Positions 11,822-24,293 of a DNA stretch of 64,000 nucleotides are shown here, piece after piece. Source of the stretch: Thuidium tamariscinum. Taxonomy: Eukaryota > Streptophyta > Bryopsida > Hypnales > Thuidiaceae. The DNA lies in the NCBI GenBank assembly GCA_947034885.2, contig OX344758.2, positions 22,657,067 through 22,721,066 of the forward strand, in the 5' to 3' direction. The position numbers were made by a program, and so were the translations under genes. Within the stretch, counting starts at the first letter, position 1. Each line of letters begins with the position of its first letter. Under the pieces are notes generated by a model. The model saw only the letters and a list, made by a program, of their open reading frames with translations. It had not been told where the DNA came from and searched no databases.

Positions 11822-13437
11822 TTCCCTAAAAACGGCGAAGAGAAACTTAGTACAAGCCTAGAAGAATCGTGTCCCACAATGAATCCTAACCTACAGCAAT
11901 GAACGACCTAAACCGCATCTATTGTAGACTCAAAAATTTCAAAACAACAAGAAGAACAACATCCAAAGCCCTTCACCCAAAACACCTCAAAGTTTTCTAA
12001 GTAAAATAGCGTAAACCCGGAAGAATTGAGTCAGCTATTCTAACCCCAAAACCAGAATTGCAATGGACCTTTTTGGAGAAATCCAATTCCCTCACTACGA
12101 TTCTAGCAGCAACGCAGTGAAAGACATCTGCAAATGAAAATGGGCTAGGGTGAGTTTTTACTATGAGCCAAATTTTGGCAGGGGAAGATGATAGCTTGAA
12201 GGCTGAAGTTCAACCTCTTCCAAATCAAGTTCCCACAGAATCTCGCTAGAATCCCAAAACCACCTGGATGTTCCTTCTCCAGGATATGCAAATCCTACAC
12301 TAGACCCTATAGCCGTTACAGAATTTGACATTTTTGAAAGGAGTGATTGCTCAAGTTTAGGGTCTCACATGTCACACCCAACCAGGGATTTGGCAGCATT
12401 TTTCCCATTCAAAAATTAAGGGAGATTGCCTACTTATAACCATATGAAACTTAAAGGATATAGATTCCACTCATACCTCCAGGTCTTAGGATACTAAATG
12501 CAAACCCACCTAAACCATTAACTAAATACAAGGGTTTAGGGTACAGTCCTTATATTACAGTAAATGGCCATAGTATAAACATCTCATAGACTTAAATGAC
12601 AAAATTCACCAAAAACTTGTCAAGATTAAACATAACAACAAATTCTTAGAATTCAAACTACAAGATCAGCAACTATAACTCGCACCCTAAAACATACTAC
12701 AGAAGGGTTAGTACCAAACTACACTCCCTAAGAACACAAAAAGGAGATATTCAACATTTCACAAAGCAATGAATTGCAGCTAAACTAGAACACTCTCTCT
12801 CTTCTCCTTCTTGTACTTGTCAAAATTTTAAAATTAGTATACATGTGATTCCACCTTTAAGACCAAAGAAATCTGAAGGTTCTATTTCACAATTCGGAGA
12901 GATTGTTGCGTCCAATTGCAAATTCTTTAGCAAAACAGTTGTTAGGTTTACAGATAATATTCCACAAAATCATAATGCGCTCCTCATTCTATTACCACAA
13001 CAAGGAATTGAAATCTAAACCAGCCTACCATGTATAAAACACAAATGCTGAATAATTCAAAGAAGATTGTACAATATGAATTATCCATCTTGGAAACAGC
13101 CTTTACAATTATATATTACCCAGAAATTAACTAAAGAAAAATGACTAAACACCTGAACACAGAAAACACCAAAACACAGACTAAAACAATCACTAAAACA
13201 CAGACTAGAACATGTTTGCCCTGGCAACAAATACAGGGCATAGAATAATCTTTGCAATAATTAGTGCCATCCTAAGTGAAGTAAGAAGCACTGAAATCAT
13301 AACACACTTACAACAGATTAAAAGGCAAACTCTAATGACCTTCTACAATTTGCTTCATCCAACAATGTGAGAAATAAAACACAAGACAACCAACTTGAAT
13401 TTCAGTACATAAAGTAATTACAGAATTAAAGAAACTG
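11822..13437. other. Transposon interior between the two frames
   Basis: AT-rich sequence with short scattered ccctaaa motifs and no coding segment that I can support. It probably holds the 3' UTR of the transposase and the 5' region of the second frame. Confidence 0.4.
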
Positions 13438-16400
13438 CTACACTGAATTGTTGGACACATATTCGTTAAGGTTATCTACATCACCACGGTCTAAGGTATA
13501 TATATGCAAATCTGGATTATATGTGAGAGTTACATTAGTGATAATGGAGTCAAGGCCAATCCATTTTGAATCACTTAGATCATACCTGAATTTATACTGT
13601 CTAGGTGCACGGGTGTAATAATGCATCATAATTTGAATGGAGGAGGAGTTTTTGCAAGGAGGTACGTTACGGTTTGCCAAATCCACTGGCTGCTTCGATG
13701 ATCCCCATGAGCTACTACCTGCATGCCTCCGCATTTTTTGGATACGCCCTACCCACCATGTTCTCTCATCCACACCTTGCAATACAGAAGCTGTCATACC
13801 AGATTTTGCAGCTCGTGATCTCCCCCTCCTCTTTGCTACAGTTAGAGTAGACGGCTGTGTAACAGTTGAGCGCTGCACAAAAAAAAATCCAACATCCGAC
13901 CCAATTCCAACAAGATAGGTATTTGGGCACTGCGCAGCACTAAGATATGCATCACTGTTATTGAAATACAAGGAGTTCTTCACGCGAGTTAATCTGTCCT
14001 TTGACAAAAAGGGATTACCGTTCAGTTGCCCAACCAAAGTGGACTTGAAGATTTTGTGGCCATCGAACTCCACAAAAGCTTCCACTTTTGCCGACACCGG
14101 AATGGAAGAAACATGTTCCTTGTGGTTGCTCAACATGTCAGAAATGACATCACGAGTTTCACTTTCTAATACTGTAATGGCTGGGACTCCATCATCCACT
14201 ACATCTTCCTCAGATTCCGTGACTCCAAGCTCACTTGCCTCGGCACGACGTTGCAATTCCTGCTCTTTCTGCTGTAAATCTTCACGCAATACTTCCATGT
14301 CACCATCCTCACCGCACACAGGTTTGGTGGAAGGTGAAAACGCAAATGATTTCTTGTCAGCTCGCTCAGCAATCCAAGGTTTTTCAAACCAGACCTTCTG
14401 CTTCGCAGTGGCATTAGGATTTGGAGCCATGTTTAGACTATTTATCAACTTCTGAGCATCTTTGAGTCCCTCTTTCAAGGCTTCAATGACAAGATCATTG
14501 GTTGCTACTGGAGTGTAGTCTCTGAGATCAGGTTCAATTTCATTGTCCTGCAATTCATGTAACTTCCGCCAAATGTTGTTCATCTTATTGTGTGCCCTAC
14601 CAAACTTAATCCCGTTTCCTCCATACTCAATTTGGAACAGATGGTTCACTATGTTTGTACAACTTACCAATTCATGAAAATCGTAAGCCCTCTCCATGCC
14701 TACCATTCCTCCAACCTTAGAGAAAAATATCTCACAAGAGTCACTACCCGTTAGATGGAATGGTACAGGCAAATGAGGGTATTCATCACGGAAATGGCAA
14801 ATAAGCAGAACAATGAAATGACAAGACAATTGTATGTCTATGAAACATTGTTGGCTAACAAAATTCACTTTAGAATTTATAGGTTCAATATTCCCTATTA
14901 CTCCATGGTTACCATGCTTCATCCATAATTTCCAGATTCGGAAGAAGAAAGACACTTTCACAGCTTTCACTATCCGGGCACGCACGTCATGCCGTGGAGA
15001 CAAGAATATGTCTATGTAATCTGCACAAATCTCCAAATATAGCTTAGTACCAAGGGTGTGTTCACGATGAACATCAGTAGACAAACGAAGGGACCGTAGG
15101 CAATCTCGAATCTTCTGAGAACACAATCTCTGTGCACTAGCCTAATTATAGTGGTCCTTCCTGTCAAAATCCTCTTGAAGTAAACCATGTTCATCAACTG
15201 TGAAACGGTTGAAGACTTGGCATATATGTTGGTGGAGTGCTAAATCACCAACTAATCTCAAAGTGCGGACATTGCTGTCAATAGGGTTCAACAATTTCTT
15301 ACCATTGTGAATATAATCCTGATCATGCAACCCTGTAGCTTCACCATTTACATTCAAAGCTGAAGTGAAAACCCAACCCTCCCAATCAACAGTTAATCTC
15401 AGCCCCTACAAACCTTTGAAATCTTGAAGCATTAACTGCCTTCTGCGTGAGTCACCATCACTCGCATGTCCAATGATAGGACCCACAACAGAGTGGCAAT
15501 GAGTCATCCACAAGTCGTTAATCCTATCCCACTGTTGTCTTACCCATTGTGAATCAAAACAACCACAAGTACAACAAGCAACAAGCACTAGTCTTGGCAA
15601 TTTCTCATGCAATGGATTCACAACAATTACTCTTGCAAAGCCACCTACCTTGTCCAACCTAAAAGACTCTACCATCTTCTTGTAACCAACATCCTGAACT
15701 CCTACAGTTGGCTTATAATGCGGGATACAGACATGTGACTCTTTTGGTCCACAGAAGCCTACCATAGTATCCGACCTGGCCTCCCACGAAACTCTCCCCC
15801 TCACCTTCGTTTCATCCTCAGCAAGTATAACCGGGATAGGTCCACTGATACCGTGCATAGCCTTAGCATCAATGTATATACTTGCAATGGACTTGAAGAT
15901 GTCTGCATGTTCCCCCGCTATGAACTGAACCCCTTTCCTACATTCCCGATGTATTGTATCATAACCAGGCTCTGCAAAATTTAAGGCAAATAGATCACAG
16001 AGACGGCGCCCCCCATAGATCCGCATAGCTCGTGAAAAACATTTCGTATTCTCATTGTAACGATTCCCACGATCATCCCTATTCAAATTGGTTGCCACGT
16101 CCTTCATGAAGTCCCACAGTCCAGGCTTGCCTCCAAATGCACTTGTCCTGTGGGCACTTATGATATCATTACAGAATTTTGTTAGATTGTTATCAGATGC
16201 AGCATTCATGGCACTTTCACGCATGGTTGGTCTTTTTACCTTTAGTTGCACAATTCTCATTCTAACGTGCTAGTAGTGCAATTTTTCTAGGCGACACTTC
16301 CTAGATAGTTGTCTTGCAAATTTGGACACTTGAAATACAGATAGGTACCCTAAGCGGATCCCTCCAGCAGTGGTTCTAGGCCCCCTCTTGACCAATGCTT

Positions 16401-17871
16401 GGTCCTCTCTCTGAATTCTCATTTTGAAATCATTCTGACGGGGAATCTGAGTACACAAAGGGCAAGTCAGATTTGGGAACGGCTCTAAAGACATGGACAG
16501 ACGGGTGCACTGTCTATGCCTAAACGCCCCACTCACTTGAACCACATCATTTTAAACTTGAACTGAAGCAAACAAATGTGGTTTAGGATACCATTCAATA
16601 CTAGGATGAAGATTGTTTAGTAACGCAGAAACAACAGACATATTGCCCCCATACTCAACAAATGGACCCCTAAATCCATAACACATCAACGCAGCCACAA
16701 TTTCTTTATCTACAGTTTGGGATATACCTTCCACAGTACTTGATGTGCCCCACATCAACCATGTATGAAGGTCACCTTGATTGGAGCGAGTACTCGTGGT
16801 GCTAGATTTACTTGGGCGCCCTGGTCGTCCTGTTCTTGCTGGCTCCTTTTGCAACTTCATTGCATCCTGAACAACCTTCTTATGCTTTGGACCATTCAAA
16901 TGATTTTCCAAGTTTGCCTCCAAGTTCTTCTTCAATGGACAAAGGACCATGAAGTCCCGACAGTATTGGTACTTCACCTTAAACCAATAGCACCTGGTGT
17001 CCTGTACTTCCAAATTCCCGAGAATTGAAAAATGTTTGTGCTCGTCTGGGAGAGTAACATTCACTGACTGGAGGATGGCAACTCCCTCGGCAATCATGCG
17101 TTTGTGATCTTTTGGGGATAGAATAACTGTCCTTCCGTTCTTCGACTCTGATTGTGGATGGTTGTCAAAGTCAATCCCCTTTGCAGCACAAAAATTCCTC
17201 ACATGGCCATCACTTATGATGTGAGACCTGCGGAAATTGTTGAACAAATTATCAATTTGCGCCTTTGTGTGATCCTTGCTATCACCTCCACAATCTTTTT
17301 TGCATTCTCTGCACCACAATTTTACAACTCCATTCCCATTTAAGTCAAAAGTCTTCAACCACTAGTTGTGGTCGGACATAGCAACCCTCTTCAGTTGTGC
17401 TCGCATTTTCTTTGCCTGTTCCAAATATCGATCCATGATTTCCGTAGACAAAAGAACTGATTTGAAAGGGATGTCCTGAACCTCGCTGTAATCTCCACTG
17501 CCGCTCACCCTGGATGAGCCAACAATCAGCATGATTGGATCCGGTGTTGGCACTTGAACTTCAACAGAATCTTGTACAGCATCCACAAGCTCCTCAGTGG
17601 GCAAAGCGGAAGCTCCATTGTGAAGTCGACGTCGCTTGTGTCCTTCATTGTCTCCTTCAACAAGCCAAATGACATGCACCTCTGCAGAGATGCCATTCAA
17701 TCGCTCCAGCTTCTTCCTAACGCGTCGCTTGTCTTCAGCGTCCCAGAAATGGAATGGCCACTTAAGAATGTCGTTGATTTCCAGAGTAATCCGAAGTGCC
17801 TCCAATGTCAAAGCACCTCTGATGTCAACTTTTCCAAAGTACTCTGGATCTGCACCCTCTTCTTCCAATGT
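13438..17871 (-). pseudogene. Transposase-like reading frame of 1,478 codons broken by five in-frame stops
   Basis: One frame runs from a 3' splice site (attgtag, ending about 17872) to the TAG at 13438 with no frameshift. It is interrupted only at 17362 (TAG), 16552 (TAA), 16270 (TAG), 15406 (TAG) and 15142 (TAG). Visible parts in order: a Cys-rich segment at codons 187-228; a C-x6-C-x12-H-x5-H zinc finger at codons 304-330; CPLC at 470-473; a core with ILAEDETKVRGRVSWE (Asp at codon 686), NPLHEKLPRLVLV and GHASDGDSRRRQLM (Asp at 805 and 807), resembling RNase-H-like DDE transposases; IHNGKKLLNPID; and a C-terminal WWVGRIQKMRR module. The motif order recalls P-element/THAP9-like enzymes, but I cannot assign a superfamily. 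An upstream first exon must exist and was not identified. As it stands it cannot give a full protein unless the stops are bypassed. Confidence 0.78.
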
Positions 17872-18039
17872 CTACAATATAATTCTATTGGAAGTTATAA
17901 CAGCCATATTCAAAATCCTAAATTCCTACAATCAGCTTACTATTGTCAAATGCAAAGACCCTAATGACCAAGGTCACCCAAAATGACAGAATTCTCTAAA
18001 CAAATAACCCTAACCAACTTACAAGATGGCAAGGTATGA

Positions 18040-18345
18040 CACCCTAGAACCCTAAAAAAGAACTTCCAATTACCCTAAACCCTGAACAATCTTCCTGCTC
18101 GATTCCAGTGATCCACGAACCTTTAACCCTGACCAATGAATACCAGAACAATTCCAAACCTAAACCCTATAATCTCACCACTTTCAAGAAGCTTGAACCC
18201 TAAACCCTAACCAATGAACTGTAGTACTAATCCAAACCTTGAACCCTACAATATGAGGCCATTCAAAAAGCTTGACCCTAAACCCTAATTCAGTAGTAAA
18301 TCCCACTTCTAATCCCAACCCTGAACCCTAAAATCTCAAAAGCTT
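18040..18345. repeat. Telomere-like CCCTAAA-rich tandem, about 80-bp period
   Basis: Units beginning accctat/accctac/accctaa start at 18163, 18243 and 18325. Each carries aagcttg and ccctaaaccctaa. CCCTAAA recurs irregularly over about 300 bp. Position upstream of the minus-strand transposase suggests its promoter or 5' leader with telo-boxes rather than a true telomere. Confidence 0.6.
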
Positions 18346-19206
18346 GGACCAAAACAATAATCAAATACACGCCACAATAAGAGAAACCAATCTCAGCTTG
18401 TATATTTCTTTGAGCTGGACAATACACACTACCCTAACCCGTAAGCAACTAAGTTACAATCTTAGGTGGCGAATACTCAATACTGTTCTGTTTGAAAACT
18501 CTGAAGAAACAAAGGATTTAGCATTGCCACATTTCAAGAACAATGAAAGACGTGCTCGCACAATCGTGTAGTGCACCACCCTAAAGCCATAAGCAATAGT
18601 TGGTGACCCCTATTGTGTAGGGAATCCAATAGGTAACCACTGCAATAGAATCCTTTGCAGCAACCTAAACCTCCTCAGTGGTCTCTCTGCAGAAGTGCAA
18701 ACTATAGCCACATTCCAGCAACACCAAGCAACATTCCAGGAACAACAAGACGACATTCAAGCAACACCGTAGCTGCAGCGGAGCAGAACCCTAAACTTGC
18801 TTGCGTGAAACTGTCTGCCTGGGACGGGGTCTGGCAAGAAAAAATTAGTCGATCGACAGGATCGAACTTCATCGACAATTTTTCATCCATGACCAATAGA
18901 ATTGCAATTAAAACACAGTATTGGGTTCCTTCTTCAAGTTAACAGCACATAGTTCAGCTATTACTTGGAATCTAGCAAATTTCTTGGGATCCTTCCAGAG
19001 TAGTAAGGCCCCACTGTTGCATTTAGTGTTCTTATTCTTGCTTTTTCTTTTTGGCAATGCTATTGTACATAAAAAATTTACCCAAATTTGATTATTTCTT
19101 TATATCCTTCATTATTTATAAACAAAAATTTCCATTCTTGTAATGCTATTTTATTTCAAAAAAAATTATAAAATTTAGGTGCAAGGTAATTATAATACCC
19201 CTTCAT

Positions 19207-19260
19207 TTGATCGCACGTTGACAATAAAAAAAATGGGAGTGCTCCCCCCGGGGCCTATAG
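19207..19260 (-). repeat. Right terminal inverted repeat of the 9.36-kb transposon
   Basis: On the minus strand it reads AGGCCCCGGGGGGAGCACT, then 19 bases, then ACGTGCGATCAA, matching the left end. Confidence 0.72.
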
Positions 19261-19557
19261 AAGATTGTTTTGGGGTTGTTCCTTAAAACTATTTTGTGTA
19301 TTGCAAACCAACTACTATTGGCATAAATATTAGAATTTAAAAAATTTAACCAAAATTTTTAGAAAGTATTAAACAACTTTAAACAACTTAAAACAATTTC
19401 AATTTTATTAAAAATATATTTAATAATGATTAATTAATTAATATTATCTAACATGGTAGTCTCTTGATTATGTTAGATTGCTCATGTGGCACTGTTCCTA
19501 GTCTTCCTATAGTCTAAGAACCCACAATCTTCTAAAGGCCTCAAAAAACATCAAATG
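19257..19557. mobile_element. CATTA-family MITE copy C, left arm truncated at the transposon end
   Basis: Begins tagaagattgttttggggttg and ends caatcttctaaaggcctc, aaaaaacatcaaatg. The block ggtagtctcttgattatgtt is present. The outer left arm expected before the start is replaced by the transposon's right inverted repeat. Confidence 0.62.
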
Positions 19558-21229
19558 ACTACGTATAGTAGTATTGAGAATCAAGATCAAATTTTAGATG
19601 CAATTATGTTACTTGAAATGTGACCTTAGAGCAACAAACTTTCAATCTATTGCTTTTTAGTGACATTATTGCTAAAGTAGGAGATCCTATCTCTACTACA
19701 ATTTTGAAGCAACCCTATTTGAACCACTATGTATCAGTAGTGTATACTTCAAGAGGTAACCCATTGAAAGAAAGGAATGTAATTCATGTACTATCTCCTT
19801 TAGTCTAGTGAACTTTGGTACAGGGTCTAGAACAAATGATCTCTTCAATTGTACACTAGTGGAAACATAAACCACGTAGACTAGAAAAACATGGTTTGAA
19901 AAACCAACAACTACTTAAGTTTGTCATGTGGAATATTCTTTCTAGTCTATACAATTTATGTTTTGGCCCATATTTCAATTAGTGATTTTGTCTCCCATAA
20001 GAGGATCAAAGAAAGGCCAAGTTTTTTTTTATATGTATGTGTATAAGTGTTTGTGTTTGTGTACATATTTATACAAACACTTCAAATTTTCAAATGTACG
20101 TTATTAATCTATAGTAACTCAAAAATAGTACAAATAGTTATATGGCAAAAATAAGATATTCTACTATAGAACTACCTTACCTATTGTATATTTTATGTTC
20201 TCCAACCTCTTATTGGAGTCTACCCTTAAAGGTCTAGTAGACCCACCATATACAATTATATATTTTTCTCTTAGAATACAAAGCATGTACAAAAATATAG
20301 AAAGACATGTATTATTGGATTGAAATTTCAACAACTAGTATTTTTCATTTGGATGTCATTTTAATATTTAAAGCCTATCATATTGAAATACTACAACAAA
20401 CATCTAGAAAATGTAGGCCATTTTGCAACTTTTCAAACATGTAGGAAGTGCAATAATGATTTAAATTGAAAGTGCCATGTATCTTTGGATCTAGCTCAAT
20501 GTGAATACAAAATTTTGTATATAGTATGTAAGTCAATTCATGAATTTTGTACGTCAAATTAAAAAAACAAAACACCATGTTGTAACCTTGGTTGTAACTT
20601 AAATGGGGCTTCTACAACTTGCAAGGCTTAACCTTGGAAGGATAGGCTTGTGTGCATTAACATCAAGCTTTGGTGTCCATCATTTAGTTTGTTGCCATTT
20701 TGCAACCAAATAAAAATAAAATTCTTTAAATTTATTTATTTTTCAAAGATGAATTACAAGTCTAATATAAGTCATGTAGATTTGAAATTTGAAATTTTTA
20801 AAAATAAGTGTGAACTTTAAAGAAAAAATGAAGCAAATACATATCATATACAAAATATACTTGGAAAATCTATAATTATTACTATAGAAATGTAATATTG
20901 TCTATAACATCATCGTATAAATCAAAATTGTTGTGTCCCTCTAAAATTTTGAAAATCAACAAACATAATTATAGATCCAAAGTTTATGAATATTTTTAAA
21001 ATTTATATTTAGACTTTTGGAGTAGAAACTACACTTGATGAACTTCATATTAGTAGTTGAAATCAAATTTTAATAAATATCATATTTATGGTTAAAATTA
21101 ACACCAAGGATAAATATTTAAAAATGACCAAAATACACTATAAGAGTGATTTGTGGATTAATCCTAAAGTGCTTTGCCATTAATTTTTGGACAATGCACA
21201 AATTGAAAATTAATTTTTTTTCATAAGAA
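19558..21229. other. AT-rich intergenic DNA
   Basis: No gene, RNA or clear element ends recognised. Confidence 0.55.
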
Positions 21230-21725
21230 ATATTTTATGAAGTTTTTGTCTTATCAAAGGGTTGGATTTGGTGTTATTAGAGTACTTATTTTCCTAAAAG
21301 TACAAATGTAGAAGTTTATCAAGTCGTTGACTAAGCCACAATTGCATTGATTCTAATTCAAACATGGAATTGCAAAAACGAGGTTATAGAATCAAACAAC
21401 ACAAAATTTCCAAATAATCACCTTGTTAAGAGAACCTCATTTCAAATCCATTCCAACAAAATTTTCTAAACACTAACAATATTTTGCTTGTAATTAAATT
21501 TAAAAGGAATTTTGAATTTTTCCTTTCAAAATTTATAGAAAAATTAGTGGTGATAGCATTGGTGAATCAAAGCATATGGATAGAGTCTAAAACTCAAACT
21601 CTACAACTTTTGTTTGCATCTCAATTCCAAAATTTTCTTCTAAATAGTACTTTATGGTGATTTTTCAGAAATTGTCAATTCTAGAAATGAGTTTGAATGC
21701 TTAGGGGACGCTTAAGGGACGTTTA
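21230..21725 (-). repeat. Dispersed repeat B, copy 1
   Basis: Matches the inverse of 49687-50170 over most of its length, for example acaaatgtagaag, catggaattgcaaaaa, aacctcatttcaaatccat and gatagcattggtgaatc. Its outer end near 21700 (gcttaggggacgctt) resembles the CCCCTAAG ends of repeat A. Confidence 0.75.
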
Positions 21726-21866
21726 AGAGTTTAGCATCTTCTTTAAAAAATTCAATGATACTATAATGAGGAAATCTACAATATTGATTCCTTGAAAATG
21801 TACTCAAGCAACTTTGATCAAAATGTGAATGAAAAAACGTATTTTTTCATCCTACAATCTTCAGTT

Positions 21867-22163
21867 CAGGGTTGTTTTTTCTGGCGATTTGGTGCAAAAT
21901 TGCACCAAATTTTTTGGCCTAGCACCAAGCCTCTAGGAAAAAAACAGTAAAATTTTGGATGAAATCGCCAATAAACTCCAAATTCTTTAAAATAGTGGAT
22001 GAAATCGCCAAATAATGAATGAAAATAGAATGATAGATATGTATTATGTGCTCATATGATATTTTCTATTCAATATATGGATGAATGTTGAGATTTGGAG
22101 CTCCACAATAAAATGAAATATCGCCACTTTGACACTTCACAAGAAATGAAAAAAAAACACCTG
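21867..22163. mobile_element. hAT-type MITE with 8-bp target-site duplication (297 bp)
   Basis: Ends CAGGGTTGTTTTTT and, inverted, CAGGTGTTTTTTTTT. Flanked by cttcagtt at 21859-21866 and 22164-22171, an exact 8-bp duplication. CAGGG ends with 8-bp duplications are the hAT signature. Related to the copy at 43623. Confidence 0.88.
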
Positions 22164-22171
22164 CTTCAGTT

Positions 22172-24293
22172 ACGTGAAGTCATCCAAACAGACATTTTAG
22201 CGTCGTTACAGGGTTAATCTTGTAACCCGACCTGATTACGAACGCGGACCGCGTCGGCGCGGCAGCGCGCGTCTGCGTCCCTGCGTGACGGTGCTACGGC
22301 TGAGTGGGCGGGCGCAGGCAGAGCCCGAACGGAGGGAGGTGGGCAGCCCTGGCAGGCTGGCTTTCTCTGCAGGCAGCAGGCAGAAGAGAGGCCGCAGGCA
22401 GTCCGATTGCGATTTCCAATTCGCAATCCCGGCGTGTAAGTAATTTCGCAATGCATGCTGTCATGTAGGCCGGGGCGCCATGGCATTATTCTGGCGTAGC
22501 CTGCTTGCGCAATCCGTCCCCTCCGCCGGATTCGTGCAGCTTTTCGGTCGGCCGCGCAAGATGTGAGCCAACCAAGGCGTCCACGGCGCTTTGCCAGGTC
22601 GAACGCTCTCTCTCGCTCGCTCTTTAGCGCCCTCAATCTCCCCATCAATTCCCTTTTGGAGTTCGTCACTCACATCACCATCACCACCAACGTCATCACC
22701 ACCCCTCCGCTGGTGTGAGCGATGGATGCGCATGCACCAAAGCTAGCGTGGGCCATCCTTCAATCCGGGCCGGCCTGTTTCGATCACATCCATGCGTCGT
22801 CGGCTGCCATTCCCCTTAAATACCCACCTTCTCCCGCTCCATTTGCATCCTTTCTCTTCTCTTCTCTTCTCTTCATGGCCCTCTTCCTCTTCTCCCGAGC
22901 GAGCTCGCTACTTGAGCTCCTGGAGATTCACCTCTCATTCAATTGCGGTGTTCCCGGAAGCTTCAGAATCCGTCGCCGCGTCCCTTCAGTCAATTAGCAT
23001 CGGGAGAATTGGGGTGGGGTGGGGTGGGGAGGGGAGGGGGACCGTACCTCGGGTGTCTGTCCCTGTGAATTTTTTTCCACTGTAGAGATCAATGATATAC
23101 TCCAGTAGTACACTACCCGGGATTGGCTTTGGCCATGAAGCTAGGATTTTTATTGCCCACGTTGGGAGTCTTTGTCCACGGGATTCAATCCTTCCTGCTG
23201 TGACATTCAAGACGGGTTTTGTCGCGCTGCCATCAGTTCCTGCTCATTGCACTTGTAAACTGTCAGAAACGTAGAATCGTCCACGATAGCGCAATAGCCT
23301 CATCCTGTTTTCTATCCTTCGCCGTCGTTCAACTTGGAGCCTGTTCTTGCGATCCCTTCCTTTGAGCTCCTGGAATTCCTCTCTTGAATCCGGTCTCTGT
23401 AACACTGTTGTGCTGATTTTCTTCATTGGGTTCGCAAGCCGCTCTGAACTGCTCCAATGTCACCTATCTGCATCTGCACCTGCACCGAAGTGTGGGTTGA
23501 ATTCGAAGCTGGCCTGGGTCAGCTCGTTGGTGAATTCGATTCGATTGCCCCATGACGGTGCAGGTCCTTATGCAGAGACATGACCTTGGAGCTTTTGATA
23601 CTCGAATGGTGGTAGAGTTTCTTCCATCCTTGTTTTTTTTTTCCAGCCCGTCGTCTTCCTATCTCTCGCCTTCCTCGTTGCAATGCCATGTTCCTGCATC
23701 TGCACCTGCACCGCGCTGCCGCAAGAGATTGGAGTCCATGTCTCCCTCTTTCTCTGGTACGGCGGTGAAGGTGCTCCTGCAGAAATATTACATTGCAGCT
23801 GACGCTTAGTAGAATCGTGGCGGAGTATTCACCCGTTTCGGCATTGGTAATCCTTTGTCCCCCCTCCTGTCGTGTGTGCATTTGTATTGCTTTTTCAGCG
23901 TCTTCTGGATTATTTTGAAACTGATTCTCATATACAAAATTTAGACTGAAGTCGAAGGCTGGCTGCTTGCAGATTTTCTGTTCACAATGATCATTGTGCA
24001 ATTGATGCCAAAGCCGGCTCCTGGTATCCACTTAGTGAATTATATCTCACTTCTTTCGTGCAGTCCAGCTCTTGATTGGAAAAGACTATCAGGCCGTCAC
24101 ATTCAGGCCGAAAACTCTCATTCAAGAGACGCGAACTTTTTCGAAACGTGTCAGTTGAGCTGGTTGTGACACCTTCAACCCAATCAGAGCCAGCGCAACT
24201 GGTGTAAATAAATGTGGCTGGACCACCGACGTCATCATTGACTGGAATTAGGGACCACTTCCCTCACCGCAAACATTCCTCTCTAATTTGCAG
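22172..24293. other. GC-rich island, probable promoter and leader of a plus-strand transcript
   Basis: A sharp rise in GC and CpG after 22200 contrasts with the AT-rich repeats. A TATA-like ccttaaataccc lies at about 22815, followed by a pyrimidine-rich CTTCT leader and an ATG at 22875 in good context, opening a 40-codon frame that starts MALFLFSRASSLLELLEI and could be a signal peptide. No long frame has coding character on either strand. Probably the 5' part of the gene whose exons start at 24294. Confidence 0.4.

Larger units (their letters stand above)
9899..19256. mobile_element. 9.36-kb DNA transposon with GC-rich terminal inverted repeats
   Basis: AGGCCCGGGGGGAGCACT at 9899-9916 is the inverted copy of 19238-19256, with one C added in the right copy. 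A further inverted match, ACGTGCG (9937-9943 against CGCACGT 19212-19218), lies 20 and 19 bases inside the two ends. Between them lie a transposase-like frame and a second frame, both on the minus strand. GC-rich termini are conspicuous in this AT-rich region. No exact target-site duplication was found: flanks read ctaggtag on the left and atagaaga on the right. The right end abuts an older MITE copy whose outer arm is missing. The superfamily is not settled. Confidence 0.72.

Noticed and set aside
13438-17871. Genuine UAG recoding across the transposase
   Set aside because: SLBP and eS30 both end in TAG in this window, so TAG is a normal stop here; decay is simpler.
13438-17871. Firm assignment to the hAT or P superfamily
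   Set aside because: Some motifs recall P/THAP9 elements but no exact 8-bp target duplication or complete catalytic set could be confirmed by eye.
18040-18345. Interstitial telomere or chromosome end
   Set aside because: Motifs are irregular and embedded in an 80-bp unit, not a continuous CCCTAAA array.
22214-22733. Long minus-strand frames (up to 151 codons) in the GC-rich island
   Set aside because: Overlapping frames are open in several phases because stops are rare in GC-rich DNA; composition is Arg/Ala/Pro noise and no motif is seen.
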